From: Microbulbifer sp. YPW1
Lineage (GTDB): Bacteria; Pseudomonadota; Gammaproteobacteria; Pseudomonadales; Cellvibrionaceae
Assembly (NCBI RefSeq): GCF_013367775.1
Contig: NZ_CP055157.1
Span: forward strand, 620,001-684,000
Reading direction: 5' to 3'
DNA length: 64,000 nucleotides
Part shown: positions 1 through 11,882 of the stretch, piece after piece
Position numbering within the stretch: position 1 is the first letter of the stretch
Layout: each line of letters begins with the position of its first letter
Position numbers and translations under genes: made by a program
The notes under the pieces: generated by a model
Seen by the model: the letters and a program-made list of their open reading frames with translations, nothing else
What the model was told of the DNA's origin: nothing
Databases searched by the model: none

Positions 1-206
1 ACGTCGGCACCCGCATCGCGCAGGCCGTTGGCAAGGGCATCGGTCAGTTCCCCACTGGTAAGGCGGATATCGTGGCCAACCACAACCCGGCGGGCGTCGA
101 GAAACTGGGCAAAAGCGCGCCCCACTCGGTAGGCGACGTCGGTGTTCAGTTCATCGGGCACACGGCCGCGCAAATCGTAGGCTTTAAAACAGGTTAATTC
201 AGACAT
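1..206 (-). CDS. Phosphomannomutase/phosphoglucomutase, N-terminal part (runs off the left edge)
   Basis: Only the first 68 codons are in the window. The N-terminus (MSELTCFKAYDLRG, then a VGHDIRLTSGEL stretch) is typical of the alpha-D-phosphohexomutase family in its ManB/CpsG/AlgC branch, which interconverts hexose-6-phosphate and hexose-1-phosphate for GDP-mannose or UDP-glucose supply. The catalytic serine and metal loop lie outside the window, so substrate preference cannot be judged. The ATG begins at the base directly after the galU TGA stop, so the two are almost certainly co-transcribed. The manC/algA-like gene 6 kb away would use the mannose-1-phosphate product if this is a mannomutase; that link is inference. 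Confidence 0.8.
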   Translation of the reverse strand, partial: MSELTCFKAYDLRGRVPDELNTDVAYRVGRAFAQFLDARRVVVGHDIRLTSGELTDALANGLRDAGAD

Positions 207-1043
207 TCAGCCCTTCTCCCCAGGTAAATAGACATTCTTATAAACGTAATTGGTCGCTTCGATAAAACCGTCGACCGATCCACAGTCGAAACGGCGCCCC
301 CTGAAGCGATAGGCCAGCACGCAGCCGCGCTTGGCCTGGGTCAGTAACGCATCGGTGATCTGCACCTCACCGTTTTTGCCCGGCGGCGTCTCGCGGATCA
401 GATCGAAGATATCCGGTGTCAGCACATAGCGACCGATGATCGCCATGTTGCTCGGCGCATCTTCCGCCTTGGGCTTTTCCACCATATCGGTGACCTGATA
501 CAGGCCCGGTTTGATTTCATTGCCGGCGATAACACCGAACTTGTGAATCTGATCCTCCGGTACCTCCTCTACCGCGACGATACTGCAGCGAAACTGTTTA
601 TACAGCTGCACCATCTGCCCCAGCACACCCAGCTCGTCGTTCAGGCACAGGTCGTCGGCCAGCACCACCGCAAAGGCCTCGTCGCCGATCAGGCGCTGGC
701 CCTGCAGGATTGCGTCTCCCAATCCGCGCATTTCCCCCTGGCGGGTATAGGAGAAGCTGGCGCTGTCGATGACCTTGCGCACGCTGTCCAGCGCGCGCTC
801 CTTGCCGGTCCCGGCAATCTGGTGCTCGAGTTCGAAGTTGGTGTCGAAGTGATCTTCGATGGCGCGTTTACCACGTCCGGTGACAAACCCGATCTCGGTA
901 AGGCCCGCTTCAATGGCCTCCTCCACCCCGTACTGCACCAGTGGTTTATTCACCAGCGGCAACATTTCCTTGGGCATCGCCTTGGTTGCGGGCAGGAAGC
1001 GGGTTCCATACCCTGCGACCGGAAACAGGCACTTTTTCAGCAT
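207..1043 (-). CDS. galU: UTP--glucose-1-phosphate uridylyltransferase
   Basis: The 278-residue product makes UDP-glucose from UTP and glucose-1-phosphate, a precursor for envelope glycans. The nucleotide-binding signature GYGTRFLPATKAMPKEMLP is at residues 11-29, followed by the family stretches QYGVEEAIEAG and VVLADDLCLNDE, and FDCGSVDGFIEATNY near the end. Length matches bacterial GalU enzymes. ATG start is preceded by a purine-rich AGAGGGATGTC Shine-Dalgarno region. The stop codon abuts the start of the phosphohexomutase gene, giving a two-gene sugar-nucleotide unit. The divergent fabA gene lies 257 bases away. Confidence 0.95.
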   Translation of the reverse strand: MLKKCLFPVAGYGTRFLPATKAMPKEMLPLVNKPLVQYGVEEAIEAGLTEIGFVTGRGKRAIEDHFDTNFELEHQIAGTGKERALDSVRKVIDSASFSYTRQGEMRGLGDAILQGQRLIGDEAFAVVLADDLCLNDELGVLGQMVQLYKQFRCSIVAVEEVPEDQIHKFGVIAGNEIKPGLYQVTDMVEKPKAEDAPSNMAIIGRYVLTPDIFDLIRETPPGKNGEVQITDALLTQAKRGCVLAYRFRGRRFDCGSVDGFIEATNYVYKNVYLPGEKG

Positions 1044-1300
1044 GACATCCCTCTCTCGACTTCGCGAACGGCGCTATCCCGCGCCGATTTTCGGCAACTT
1101 ATCACAAAAGTATGGCAAGAATCAGTCCAGACGCGCGATCACTGTTTACTGCGGCCAACCCAGTAGTGACGCGCTCCGCGAACGGTCAAGGGCTAATTGG
1201 GACAGTTCTGGTCACAAAAAGGGTTATGACCGACTGGACAAGCCATCCCTAGCCCTTAGAATGCCGGCTCGTGTAAAGATTGCCCAGAATCGGGGACCCA
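1044..1300. other. galU-fabA divergent intergenic region
   Basis: This 257-base spacer must hold the promoters for galU (minus) and fabA (plus). I see an inverted GGTCA...TGACC pair around 1208-1231 close to fabA, but no convincing sigma70 hexamers at proper spacing and no clear FabR, FadR or DesT operator. Confidence 0.4.
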
Positions 1301-1825
1301 ATGAGTAATTTTGTTCAAAAAAGCAGCTACACCCGCGAAGAACTCCTGGCCTGTGGCCGTGGCGAGATGTTTGGCCCGGGCAACGCGCAGCTGCCCGCTC
1401 CCAATATGCTGATGCTGGATCGCATCACCCACATTTCCAAAGATGGCGGAGAGTTCGGTAAAGGGGAGCTGATCGCCGAACTGGATATCACGCCCGACCT
1501 GTGGTTCTTTGACTGTCACTTCCCCGGTGACCCGGTCATGCCCGGCTGTCTGGGCCTCGACGCCATGTGGCAGCTGCTGGGATACTTCCTGGCCTGGAAA
1601 GGCAACCCCGGTCGCGGACGCGCCCTCGGTTGTGGCGAGGTCAAGTTCACCGGCCAGATCCTACCGACCAACAAGAAGGTCACTTATCATATCGAGATGA
1701 GCCGACTGGTAGAGCGCAAGCTGGTTATGGGTATCGGTAACGGCTCCGTATCCGTTGACGGACGCGAAATCTACACCGCCAAAGACCTGCGTGTAGGCCT
1801 GTTCACCCGCACCGACAACTTTTGA
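1301..1825 (+). CDS. fabA: 3-hydroxydecanoyl-ACP dehydratase/isomerase
   Basis: This cytoplasmic enzyme dehydrates 3-hydroxydecanoyl-ACP and isomerises the trans-2 product to cis-3-decenoyl-ACP, the branch point to unsaturated fatty acids. The 174-residue product has the hotdog-fold motif [17 protein letters not shown] with the catalytic His at residue 73 and Asp at residue 87, matching the E. coli pair. I chose the ATG at 1301 because it gives the family N-terminus [16 protein letters not shown] and has GGGGA just upstream; an in-frame TTG 21 bases earlier is not needed. It is followed 95 bases on by fabB, the standard fabAB arrangement of Pseudomonas-type bacteria. Confidence 0.97.
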   Translation: MSNFVQKSSYTREELLACGRGEMFGPGNAQLPAPNMLMLDRITHISKDGGEFGKGELIAELDITPDLWFFDCHFPGDPVMPGCLGLDAMWQLLGYFLAWKGNPGRGRALGCGEVKFTGQILPTNKKVTYHIEMSRLVERKLVMGIGNGSVSVDGREIYTAKDLRVGLFTRTDNF

Positions 1826-1830
1826 TCTTT

Positions 1831-1859
1831 CTGCCTGTCATACATTCCCTGACAGGCAG
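1831..1859 (+). terminator. Perfect hairpin between fabA and fabB
   Basis: CTGCCTGTCA and TGACAGGCAG form a perfect 10-bp stem around a 9-base loop, beginning 5 bases after the fabA stop. There is no T-run after it, so it may be a partial terminator, an mRNA-stabilising structure or a processing site that sets the fabA:fabB ratio rather than a full terminator. Confidence 0.5.
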
Positions 1860-1920
1860 ATAGAAACACTGTCATATAAAAAAATAACAATTCACTCTAC
1901 AAGTTTTATTGGAGATCACT

Positions 1921-3144
1921 ATGCGCCGTGTAGCCATTACCGGAATGGGCATAACTTCCTGCATCGGCAATAACACACAGGAAGTGCTGGCCTCCCTGAA
2001 AGCCGGTCGCAGCGGCATCCGCTACATGGAGGAGTACGCCGAACTGGGTCTGCGCAGCCAGATCGCCGGCGTGGTCGACATCGATATCAAGGAGCATATC
2101 GACCGCAAGCACCTTCGCTTCATGGGCGACTCCGCCGCCTACGCCTACATTTCCATGGCCGAAGCCATCGCAATGTCCGGCCTGGAAGAATCGGATATTT
2201 CCAATCCGCGCACCGGCCTGGTGATGGGTTCCGGCGGCACCTCAACCGCGGCCATCATTGAATCCGCGAACATCCTGAAAACCAAGGGTGTGCGTCGTGT
2301 AGGCGCCTTCCGCGTACCCCAGGTGATGGGCAGTACCGTATCTGCGTGTCTGGCCACCCCGTTCAAGATCAAGGGTGTGAACTACTCCATCTCCTCCGCG
2401 TGTGCCACCTCTGCACACTGTATCGGCAATGGTGCAGAGCTGATCCAGATGGGCAAGCAGGACGTGGTATTTGCCGGCGGCGGTGAAGAACTGGCGTGGA
2501 GCCTGACCCACCTGTTTGATGCCATGGGCGCACTGTCCTCCAAGTACAACGACACCCCGACCACGGCATCCCGCCCCTACGATGCCAACCGCGACGGCTT
2601 CGTCATCGCTGGTGGTGGCGGCTGTGTGGTGCTGGAAGAAATGGAGCACGCCAAGGCCCGCGGTGCGAATATTCTCGCCGAGCTGGTGGGCTACGGCGCA
2701 ACTTCCGATGGCTACGACATGGTCGCACCCAGCGGTGAAGGTGCGGCGCGCTGCATGCAGCAGGCACTGGCAGGTATGGACGGCAACGGCCTCGAGGGCG
2801 GCGTCGACTACATCAACACCCACGGCACCTCCACCCCGGTGGGCGATGTCGCGGAACTGCGCGCGATGAAAGAAGTGTTCGGCGACAAGGTACCGGCATT
2901 CGCCTCTACCAAGTCCCTTACCGGCCACTCTCTGGGGGCAGCGGGTGTTCAGGAAGCCATCTACACCCTGCTGATGATGCAGAACGACTTTATCGCTGCT
3001 TCCGCCAATGTGGAAACGGTGGACGAAGCCGCTCAGGGCCTCGACCTGGTGACCGAACTGCGCAACACCGAAGTGCGCCGCGCGCTGTCCAACAGCTTCG
3101 GCTTCGGCGGCACCAATGCCAGCCTGGTGTTCGACAAGGTCTGA
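1921..3144 (+). CDS. fabB: Beta-ketoacyl-ACP synthase I
   Basis: KAS I condenses malonyl-ACP with acyl-ACP and is essential for elongating the cis-unsaturated intermediate made by FabA. The 407-residue protein has the thiolase-fold triad: Cys161 in SSACATSAH, His in [11 protein letters not shown] and His in [13 protein letters not shown], plus the glycine-rich C-terminal [13 protein letters not shown]. The ATG at 1921 has GGAG seven to ten bases upstream; an in-frame TTG at 1909 overlaps that Shine-Dalgarno and is rejected. The gene ends 16 bases before a bidirectional terminator. Confidence 0.97.
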   Translation: MRRVAITGMGITSCIGNNTQEVLASLKAGRSGIRYMEEYAELGLRSQIAGVVDIDIKEHIDRKHLRFMGDSAAYAYISMAEAIAMSGLEESDISNPRTGLVMGSGGTSTAAIIESANILKTKGVRRVGAFRVPQVMGSTVSACLATPFKIKGVNYSISSACATSAHCIGNGAELIQMGKQDVVFAGGGEELAWSLTHLFDAMGALSSKYNDTPTTASRPYDANRDGFVIAGGGGCVVLEEMEHAKARGANILAELVGYGATSDGYDMVAPSGEGAARCMQQALAGMDGNGLEGGVDYINTHGTSTPVGDVAELRAMKEVFGDKVPAFASTKSLTGHSLGAAGVQEAIYTLLMMQNDFIAASANVETVDEAAQGLDLVTELRNTEVRRALSNSFGFGGTNASLVFDKV

Positions 3145-3159
3145 TTACTGCCGCACATA

Positions 3160-3196
3160 AAAAAGGGCGAGCCGCATTGCGACTCGCCCTTTTTTA
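3160..3196. terminator. Bidirectional rho-independent terminator
   Basis: GGGCGAG (3165-3171) pairs with CTCGCCC (3183-3189); the stem is flanked by A-run on the left and T-run on the right, so it can stop both fabB (plus) and the converging SDR-like gene (minus). Confidence 0.85.
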
Positions 3197-3223
3197 TTGC
3201 CGGCTGTTCGGCATCGATAGCTC

Positions 3224-4069
3224 TCAGGATACGGGTTTCTGCAGGCGCTCGAGCCACAGCTCAACCTGTCGGGTCAGCCCCTGGCGCCAGCTGCGCTGCT
3301 GGATACCAAACACATCCCGCAATCTTTCACAGCTCAGCACCGAAGAGCGATCCTCTCCCTCGGTCTCCAGCGCGACCAGTTCCGCGGCAAAATCTTCGCC
3401 GTAGAGTGAGCGCACGCGGTCTACCACCTCGTGCCCGAACTCCATGGAACTGCAGGTATCCGCGGAACCGTAGTGATATACACCAGACCGGGGACCACCG
3501 CTGGCCAGCTGCTGGGCAATGGCGACGGTAACGCGGACCAGGTCGGAAACGGTGACCGGGTTGCCGCGGCTGACATCTTCCAGATTGACCGGCTGACCGT
3601 CCAGCAAGCTGCGCAGAACCCGCCCCAGCAGTGCATTTTCGCTGCGATCCACCAGCCACCCCAGTCGCAGGATGCTCGCGTTTTCCACAGACGAAAAGGT
3701 TTCCTCACAGGCCAGCCACTCGTGGCCGCGCTCTGATGCGGGTGCGGGCTCTTCCTCTTCATCAATCTTCTTGCGGCGGGCGCGGCCGAAAACCGCGTAA
3801 GAGGACAGGTGCAGCAGCGCAGTACAGGGCAGTTCGCGCACCGCTTCACAGACCGCGCGCGCCTCACCGGGGGCGGCACTGCCGCAGCTGGCAGCATTGA
3901 TCACGATGGCGTCGGAGCGTGTGGATACAGTATCTCCAATCAGCTGCTCGCGACCGAGCAGCTGCACACGAAAACCAACTTTCTGAAGGCCCTTCTGCAG
4001 GGCGCTGTCGATGGCGTTACCGGCACCGATCAGCACCACGCTTTCCGGCTGATAGCCTGTGTGATGCAT
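3224..4069 (-). CDS. SDR-family (RmlD/epimerase-like) protein lacking the YxxxK pair
   Basis: The 281-residue product starts with a Rossmann-type sequence VVLIGAGNAIDSALQKGL (about residues 11-28) and continues with IVINAAS and LLHLSSYAVFG, the pattern of extended short-chain dehydrogenases that act on nucleotide sugars (RmlD/NAD-epimerase group). At the place where the family has YxxSK before the substrate domain the sequence reads EWLACEE, so both catalytic Tyr and Lys appear replaced (by Trp and Glu). It may therefore bind a nucleotide or sugar nucleotide without normal oxidoreductase chemistry. It starts 17 bases after the ssb stop with a GGGAGA ribosome-binding site, so it is probably the second gene of an ssb operon. 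Precise function unknown. Confidence 0.75.
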   Translation of the reverse strand: MHHTGYQPESVVLIGAGNAIDSALQKGLQKVGFRVQLLGREQLIGDTVSTRSDAIVINAASCGSAAPGEARAVCEAVRELPCTALLHLSSYAVFGRARRKKIDEEEEPAPASERGHEWLACEETFSSVENASILRLGWLVDRSENALLGRVLRSLLDGQPVNLEDVSRGNPVTVSDLVRVTVAIAQQLASGGPRSGVYHYGSADTCSSMEFGHEVVDRVRSLYGEDFAAELVALETEGEDRSSVLSCERLRDVFGIQQRSWRQGLTRQVELWLERLQKPVS

Positions 4070-4086
4070 GGAGGTCTCCCCTCCGA

Positions 4087-4671
4087 TCAGAACGGGATAT
4101 CGTCGTCGAAGCTGTTATCGAATCCACCCGCCGGCGGCTGATTGCCTGCTGGCTTGTTCTGCGGCTGGCCCGCGGGCTGGTTGGCCGGCGCCATGGGAGA
4201 AGGTGCGGAGCGGCCCTGGGAGAACTCGTCCTGATAACCACCGCCCTGCTGGCCCTGCTGACCGTATCCGCCACCCTGCTGCTGGAAGCCCTGGCCACCG
4301 CCCTGCTGGAAGCCACCGCCACCCTGCTCACCGCGGCCATCCAGCATCTGCATTTCACTGGCAACGATTTCGGTGGTGTAGCGATCCTGGCCGGAGGTCT
4401 TGTCCTGCCACTTGCGGGTGCGCAGGGAACCTTCCAGGTAAACCTTGCTGCCCTTGCGCAGGTATTCGCCAGCAATTTCCGCGAGGCGGTTGAAGAACAC
4501 CACACGGTGCCACTCGGTGCGCTCCTGCTGCTGGCCGGTCTGCTTGTCTTTCCAGGTTTCGGACGTCGCCAGGGTGACATTGGTGACGGCACCACCACTG
4601 GGCATGTAGCGGGTTTCCGGGTCACCACCCAGGTTGCCAATCAGGATTACTTTGTTAACGCCCCTGGCCAT
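4087..4671 (-). CDS. ssb: Single-stranded DNA-binding protein
   Basis: SSB coats single-stranded DNA and recruits replication and repair proteins through its C-terminal tip. The 194-residue protein has the OB-fold N-terminus ([46 protein letters not shown]), a long Gly/Gln-rich linker with GGG-QQ repeats from about residue 115, and the canonical acidic tip DDDIPF. GAGGAGAG precedes the ATG. The gene order ssb-MFS-uvrA is the one seen in Pseudomonas, here with manC inserted before uvrA. Confidence 0.97.
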   Translation of the reverse strand: MARGVNKVILIGNLGGDPETRYMPSGGAVTNVTLATSETWKDKQTGQQQERTEWHRVVFFNRLAEIAGEYLRKGSKVYLEGSLRTRKWQDKTSGQDRYTTEIVASEMQMLDGRGEQGGGGFQQGGGQGFQQQGGGYGQQGQQGGGYQDEFSQGRSAPSPMAPANQPAGQPQNKPAGNQPPAGGFDNSFDDDIPF

Positions 4672-4750
4672 AAGCCTCTCCTCTCCGTGAGCCTCCCCCG
4701 GGTACAGGTGGAGGCCCGTTCAGTATTCAAAAGTTCAAAATAGGGAAAAG

Positions 4751-4785
4751 CGGCGGCGCACCGGGTTGTGCCCGGTGCGCCGCCG
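4751..4785 (-). terminator. Terminator of the MFS gene
   Basis: A perfect 15-bp GC stem (CGGCGGCGCACCGGG with its complement) around a 5-base loop lies about 93 bases after the MFS stop. On the minus strand it is followed by CTTTTCCC, a short T-rich stretch, in keeping with an intrinsic terminator separating the MFS gene from ssb. Confidence 0.75.
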
Positions 4786-4791
4786 CCGACA

Positions 4792-4807
4792 GTGTATTTA
4801 TATCCAG
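4792..4807 (-). promoter_or_regulatory. LexA-box-like sequence upstream of ssb
   Basis: On the minus strand CTGGATATAAATACAC matches the SOS-box consensus CTGT-N8-ACAG with AT-rich centre, but with one mismatch in each conserved half (T to G, G to C). ssb is often LexA-controlled, yet this site lies upstream of the terminator hairpin, which weakens the case. Confidence 0.25.
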
Positions 4808-4877
4808 CAGCATACAACACTCGCCCGGGGGGCGTCACCGCCGCCGAGCGGTGGGCGATGTGCCGCCGGTGCCGGAC

Positions 4878-6050
4878 TCAGCTACCGACCACCGTGACCC
4901 GCGCTCCACGCATCTGCCACCAGGCCAGCGCCCACAGCACCAGCACCCCCAGCGCCAGGGTGGCCACCGCACCGGCGCCCCCCTGCCCGTAAACCACGCC
5001 GCCCAGGCTGCCGCCGACAAAAGCACCGAGGAACTGGAGCGTGGCGTAGAGACCGGTGGCCGCGCCGCGGCACTCTGCGGGGGCGATACGGGTCAGCTGC
5101 GCCGGCAGCAGGGCCTCGAGTAGATTGAAGGCGAGGAAGAACAGCCCGAGACAGGCCACCATCCAGCCCCCGTGTACCGGCGTCATCAGCGCCACGCCAC
5201 CGAAAACCAGTCCCAGCAGCGCCAGGCGCATGGCCGCAGGCACCTGCTGACGCTTTTCCGCCATGCGCATCAGCGGCAACATCAGGATAAAGGCGCCGAG
5301 CATGAGCGGACCGTAGAGCTTCCAGTGCGCATCGCTGGCCATATGCAGTCGCTCCACCAGCAGCACGGGCAGCGGCACGAAAAGCATGGTCAGCAGTAAA
5401 TGCAGGAAAAACACCCCGCACACCAGGCGCCACACCTCCCCCTGCGACAGCAGGCGCGCAAAGTCGCCCTTTTGCGGCGCCCTGCGCTGGAAGTCTTGCG
5501 GTGTGGGCACCAGTCGCCACACCAGCAACATACCGAACAGGGCGAGCACGGCGGTGAGCCAGAAAATGGCCGACAAACCGCCGAAGCCCGCAAGCAGCGG
5601 CCCCAGAACCACCGCCAGCACAAAAGCCACACCGATGGAGGCACCGATCACGGCCATCGCCTTGCCGCGATTCTCATCGCGAGTAAGGTCCGCCGCCAGC
5701 GCCATGGTGGCTGCGGCAATGGCACCAGCCCCCTGCAGGATACGCCCGGCAATGAGGCCGTATACAGAATCGGTGAGCGCCGCCACCACACTGCCGAGGG
5801 CAAATACCGCCAGGCCGAGAAAGATCACCGGCTTGCGACCCCAGCGGTCGCTCAGCACCCCCAGGGGAATCTGCAGCAAGGCCTGGCTAAGGCCATAGGC
5901 CCCCAGCGCCAGCCCCAGCAGGGCCGGAGTACTGCCCTGATAATCCGCCCCGTACAGGGACAGCACCGGCAGCACCATAAACAGGCCCAACATGCGGAAA
6001 ACATACAGGGAGGCGAGACCGGCGAGGGCGCGGCGTTCAGTGGGGTTCAT
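4878..6050 (-). CDS. MFS transporter (12-helix, drug-efflux type)
   Basis: The 390-residue protein is strongly hydrophobic with about twelve membrane segments. The loop between helices 2 and 3 reads GVLSDRWGRKPVIFLG (residues 62-77), the classical major-facilitator motif A, and the N-terminal helix (YVFRMLGLFMVLPVLSLYG) resembles the YajR/Bcr-like efflux group. In Pseudomonas a gene of this family sits between ssb and uvrA, so the position is conserved; the substrate is unknown. ATG with GGAA seven bases upstream. It ends ahead of a strong GC hairpin terminator. Confidence 0.88.
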   Translation of the reverse strand: MNPTERRALAGLASLYVFRMLGLFMVLPVLSLYGADYQGSTPALLGLALGAYGLSQALLQIPLGVLSDRWGRKPVIFLGLAVFALGSVVAALTDSVYGLIAGRILQGAGAIAAATMALAADLTRDENRGKAMAVIGASIGVAFVLAVVLGPLLAGFGGLSAIFWLTAVLALFGMLLVWRLVPTPQDFQRRAPQKGDFARLLSQGEVWRLVCGVFFLHLLLTMLFVPLPVLLVERLHMASDAHWKLYGPLMLGAFILMLPLMRMAEKRQQVPAAMRLALLGLVFGGVALMTPVHGGWMVACLGLFFLAFNLLEALLPAQLTRIAPAECRGAATGLYATLQFLGAFVGGSLGGVVYGQGGAGAVATLALGVLVLWALAWWQMRGARVTVVGS

Positions 6051-6135
6051 GCGAAATTCCGGACACGGCGAAAAACGGGCCGCATTGTATCAGCGGTAGC
6101 GGCGGAGTTTGATACCCCGCCGCCTAACCGGTGGA

Positions 6136-6163
6136 TAGCGAGTGACTAATAGCGAGTAACTAT
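6136..6163. repeat. Tandem 14-bp imperfect repeat
   Basis: TAGCGAGTGACTAA and TAGCGAGTAACTAT follow each other directly in the 140-base spacer between manC and the MFS gene. The unit may be a replication-slippage product; no function is evident. Confidence 0.5.
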
Positions 6164-6190
6164 GGGAGGGTAACGACCGATCGCGAACGA

Positions 6191-7594
6191 TCAATCGCGG
6201 CCATATTTGTCCTCGAAGCGGACAATGTCATCCTCACCGAGGTAGCTACCGGACTGGACCTCGATCAACTCCAGAGGAATCGCGCCCGGGTTTTCCAGAC
6301 GGTGCACGACCCCGAGAGGGATGAAGGTGGATTCGTTTTCGGTAAGCAGTAGCTGGTCGTCGCCACGGGTTACCTTGGCGGTGCCACGCACCACGATCCA
6401 GTGCTCTGCGCGGTGGTGATGCATCTGCAGGGACAGCTGGCAGCCGGGCTTGACCACAATGCGCTTGACCTGGAAACGGGGACCGGCGTCGATGGAGTCG
6501 TAATAGCCCCAGGGACGGAATACCTTGCGATGATTCTGCGCTTCGCTGCGCTCACTCTGCTTGAGCCGCTGTACCAGGGTCTTCACTTCCTGCACCCGGC
6601 TTTTGTCCGCCACCATCAGCGCATCATCGGTATCCACAACCACCAGGTCACGCACCCCCAGGATGCCCACCAGGCGGTCACCACCGTGCACCAGACAGCC
6701 GGAAGCATCCTCGGCCATCACATCGCCACGCAACAGGTTTTCATTTTCGTCGCGCTCGGCCAGCTCCCACAACGCAGACCAGGAACCGACATCACTCCAG
6801 CCGGCCTGCATCGGCACCACCGCCGCGGATTCGGTCTTCTCCATCACTGCGTAGTCCACGGAATCCGACGGGCAGCGGCCAAAGGCCTCGGCGTCGATAC
6901 GGGTAAAATCCAGATCCCGCGCAGCGCCGGCAATGGCGGCGCGACACGCTTCCAGTATTTGCGGGTGGTGCAGTGACAGCTCTTCCAGGTAGCGCGAGGC
7001 GCGGAACAGGAACATACCGCTGTTCCAGTTGTACTCACCGCTGGCCAGGTACTTCTCCGCGGTCGCCAGATCCGGCTTTTCCACAAACTCGGCAACTTTC
7101 CAGCCATCGGCCACCACCTCGCCACTGCGAATGTAGCCATAGCCGGTCTCGGGGCTGGTGGGCACGATACCGAAGGTCACCAGATGACCGCTCTCCGCCA
7201 GTTCAGTAGCGGCGGTCACCGCCTTGCGGAAACCGTCGGCATCCGCGACCACATGGTCAGCCGGCAGTACCAGCAACAGCGGGTCATCGCCCTGCTCCAC
7301 CGCAGTCAGCGCTGCCAGGGCAATGGCCGGGGCGGTGTTGCGCGCACAGGGCTCCAGCAGGATTGACTGGGCTCCACAGCCCGCTTCCTGCAGCTGTTCC
7401 GCCGCCGCAAAGCGGTGGTTTTCATTGCACACCAGGATCGGCGCCTGGACATCCGCGATGCCGTCCACACGCAGGGCGGTAGCCTGCAGCATGGTATGGC
7501 TGCCGGCCAGGGGCAGGAATTGTTTCGGGTAAGCTTCGCGAGACAGCGGCCACAGGCGCGAGCCACTGCCGCCACAGAGAATGACGGGGATCAT
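6191..7594 (-). CDS. Mannose-1-phosphate guanylyltransferase / mannose-6-phosphate isomerase (type II)
   Basis: The 467-residue bifunctional enzyme (ManC/CpsB/AlgA type) makes GDP-mannose and also interconverts fructose-6-P and mannose-6-P. The N-terminal nucleotidyltransferase begins [20 protein letters not shown] with PKQFLPL; the C-terminal cupin isomerase domain (about residues 345-467) contains [21 protein letters not shown] and the metal-site histidines in [10 protein letters not shown]. The start at 7594 is chosen because the family begins exactly here; upstream codons are unrelated. It faces away from uvrA across a 141-base divergent spacer. With the phosphohexomutase at the left edge it could supply GDP-mannose for exopolysaccharide or O-antigen. 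Confidence 0.93.
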   Translation of the reverse strand: MIPVILCGGSGSRLWPLSREAYPKQFLPLAGSHTMLQATALRVDGIADVQAPILVCNENHRFAAAEQLQEAGCGAQSILLEPCARNTAPAIALAALTAVEQGDDPLLLVLPADHVVADADGFRKAVTAATELAESGHLVTFGIVPTSPETGYGYIRSGEVVADGWKVAEFVEKPDLATAEKYLASGEYNWNSGMFLFRASRYLEELSLHHPQILEACRAAIAGAARDLDFTRIDAEAFGRCPSDSVDYAVMEKTESAAVVPMQAGWSDVGSWSALWELAERDENENLLRGDVMAEDASGCLVHGGDRLVGILGVRDLVVVDTDDALMVADKSRVQEVKTLVQRLKQSERSEAQNHRKVFRPWGYYDSIDAGPRFQVKRIVVKPGCQLSLQMHHHRAEHWIVVRGTAKVTRGDDQLLLTENESTFIPLGVVHRLENPGAIPLELIEVQSGSYLGEDDIVRFEDKYGRD

Positions 7595-7735
7595 GATTTC
7601 CGTGTATCCAGACTGGTTTATTGGTCGGTATTGATTGCGGGGCATTTTCGCACACTGGCACGCCAGATTATACTTGACCGTTTTCGCCCGCCCGGCCACT
7701 ACCCCGGGCAACATCCCAGCAAAGCAGGAAACCCA

Positions 7736-10564
<2,829 letters not shown>

Positions 10565-10613
10565 TCGCGCAACCGGGCAAGCGGCTGGGACGCAGGCAAC
10601 ACAAGGGAAACCA

Positions 10614-11843
10614 ATGCTAAAAATAAGAAAATCCCTGAGTATCGGGCCCGCCACCATGGTGGCGGCGGCGTTTATCGGGCCAGGCACGGTGATCACCGCA
10701 AGCCTGGCCGGCGCCAACTACGGCTACGCGCTACTGTGGGCCCTGCTGTTCGCAATCGTGGCCAGCATCATTCTGCAGGAAATGTCTGCACGTCTCGGTC
10801 TGGTGACCGGTGAGGGGCTCGGCGAAAACATTCGCGACGTACTGCGGCAACCACTGTTGCGCTGGCCGGCAATGGCACTGGTGATCAGCGCGATCGTGAT
10901 CGGCAATGCCGCCTATGAAAGCGGCAACCTGGCGGGCGCCAGCGCCGGCCTGAAATTACTCGCCGGCAGCGAAACGTCACCCGCTGATTCCCGCACCCTG
11001 TGGCCGCTGCTGGTCGCGGCGATTGCCGCCACTCTGCTGTGGAGCGGCAGCTACCGGGTTATCGAGCGCGCCCTGATCGCCCTGGTCGCGCTGATGAGTC
11101 TCGCTTTTCTGTTTACCTTTGCGCTCACGCGGCCGGATTTGGGCGGATTGTTTTCCGGACTATTGCTCCCCAATCTTCCCAGCGGCGCCACGCTTACCGC
11201 CATAGCACTCATCGGTACCACGGTGGTGCCCTACAACCTCTTTCTGCACAGCTCCAGCGTCAGCCAGAAATGGCAGTCCGCAGAGCAGCTCCCCCTGGCC
11301 CGCCGGGATATTTTTTTCTCCATTCCCCTCGGCGGACTGATTTCCATCGCGATTGCCGCCACCGCGGCATCCGCATTTTTTACTCACCAGTTGTCCATCT
11401 CCAGTGCCAGTGAGATGGCGCGCTCGCTGGAGCCACTGTTCGGCAGCGGGGCGCGTTACTGCATGGGCATCGGCCTGTTTGCCGCGGGAATTTCCTCGGC
11501 ACTCACCGCGCCGCTGGCATCGTCCTACGCGCTGTGCGGGGTACTGGGGAAACCGGCAGACCTCAAAGCGCTACACTTTCGCGCCATCTGGCTGACCATC
11601 ATTGTGATCGGCGCGGTGGTAGCGATTCAGGGCATCCGCCCGCTGCGCCTGATCTGGTTCGCGCAGATTGCCAACGGCCTGTTGCTCCCGATCATCACGG
11701 CTTTTCTGCTGTGGACAATGAACAGTGTGCGGCTCGGGCAGCACCGCAATACCTGGTGGCAGAATACCCTCGGCGCTGTGGTACTGCTGATTTCCCTGGT
11801 GCTGGGCGGACGCAGCCTGCTCAGCGCCCTCGGCTGGCTGTGA
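10614..11843 (+). CDS. NRAMP-fold transporter without canonical metal ligands (YcsG-like)
   Basis: The 409-residue integral membrane protein has about eleven helices and clear NRAMP similarity: helix 1 region FIGPGTVITASLAGANYGY, then ILQEMSARLGLVTGEGL, and helix 6 region GTTVVPYNLFLHSSSVSQ. In metal-transporting NRAMPs helix 1 carries DPGN and helix 6 carries MPHN; here they read GPGT and VPYN, so Asp, Asn, Met and His of the metal site are all replaced. The gene directly precedes pxpABC (39 bases to pxpA); in Bacillus subtilis an NRAMP-like gene, ycsG, sits in the corresponding pxp operon. A likely role is uptake of 5-oxoproline or a related compound; that is inference. ATG with AAGGGA upstream. 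Confidence 0.8.
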   Translation: MLKIRKSLSIGPATMVAAAFIGPGTVITASLAGANYGYALLWALLFAIVASIILQEMSARLGLVTGEGLGENIRDVLRQPLLRWPAMALVISAIVIGNAAYESGNLAGASAGLKLLAGSETSPADSRTLWPLLVAAIAATLLWSGSYRVIERALIALVALMSLAFLFTFALTRPDLGGLFSGLLLPNLPSGATLTAIALIGTTVVPYNLFLHSSSVSQKWQSAEQLPLARRDIFFSIPLGGLISIAIAATAASAFFTHQLSISSASEMARSLEPLFGSGARYCMGIGLFAAGISSALTAPLASSYALCGVLGKPADLKALHFRAIWLTIIVIGAVVAIQGIRPLRLIWFAQIANGLLLPIITAFLLWTMNSVRLGQHRNTWWQNTLGAVVLLISLVLGGRSLLSALGWL

Positions 11844-11882
11844 TCCAGCAATACAAGTAGCAGCTTTTTAGACGGAACGACT

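Noticed and set aside
1208..1250. FadR- or FabR-like operator upstream of fabA
   Set aside because: GGTCA...TGACC and ACCGACTGGAC segments are suggestive, but do not fit the consensus of FadR, FabR or DesT well enough.
3919..4743. Open frame on the plus strand covering the ssb gene
   Set aside because: It is antisense to ssb, whose OB fold and DDDIPF tip are unmistakable; the opposite frame has no recognisable features.
7595..7735. Possible LexA box for uvrA
   Set aside because: The spacer contains CTGG and CCAG words but none at CTG-N10-CAG spacing.
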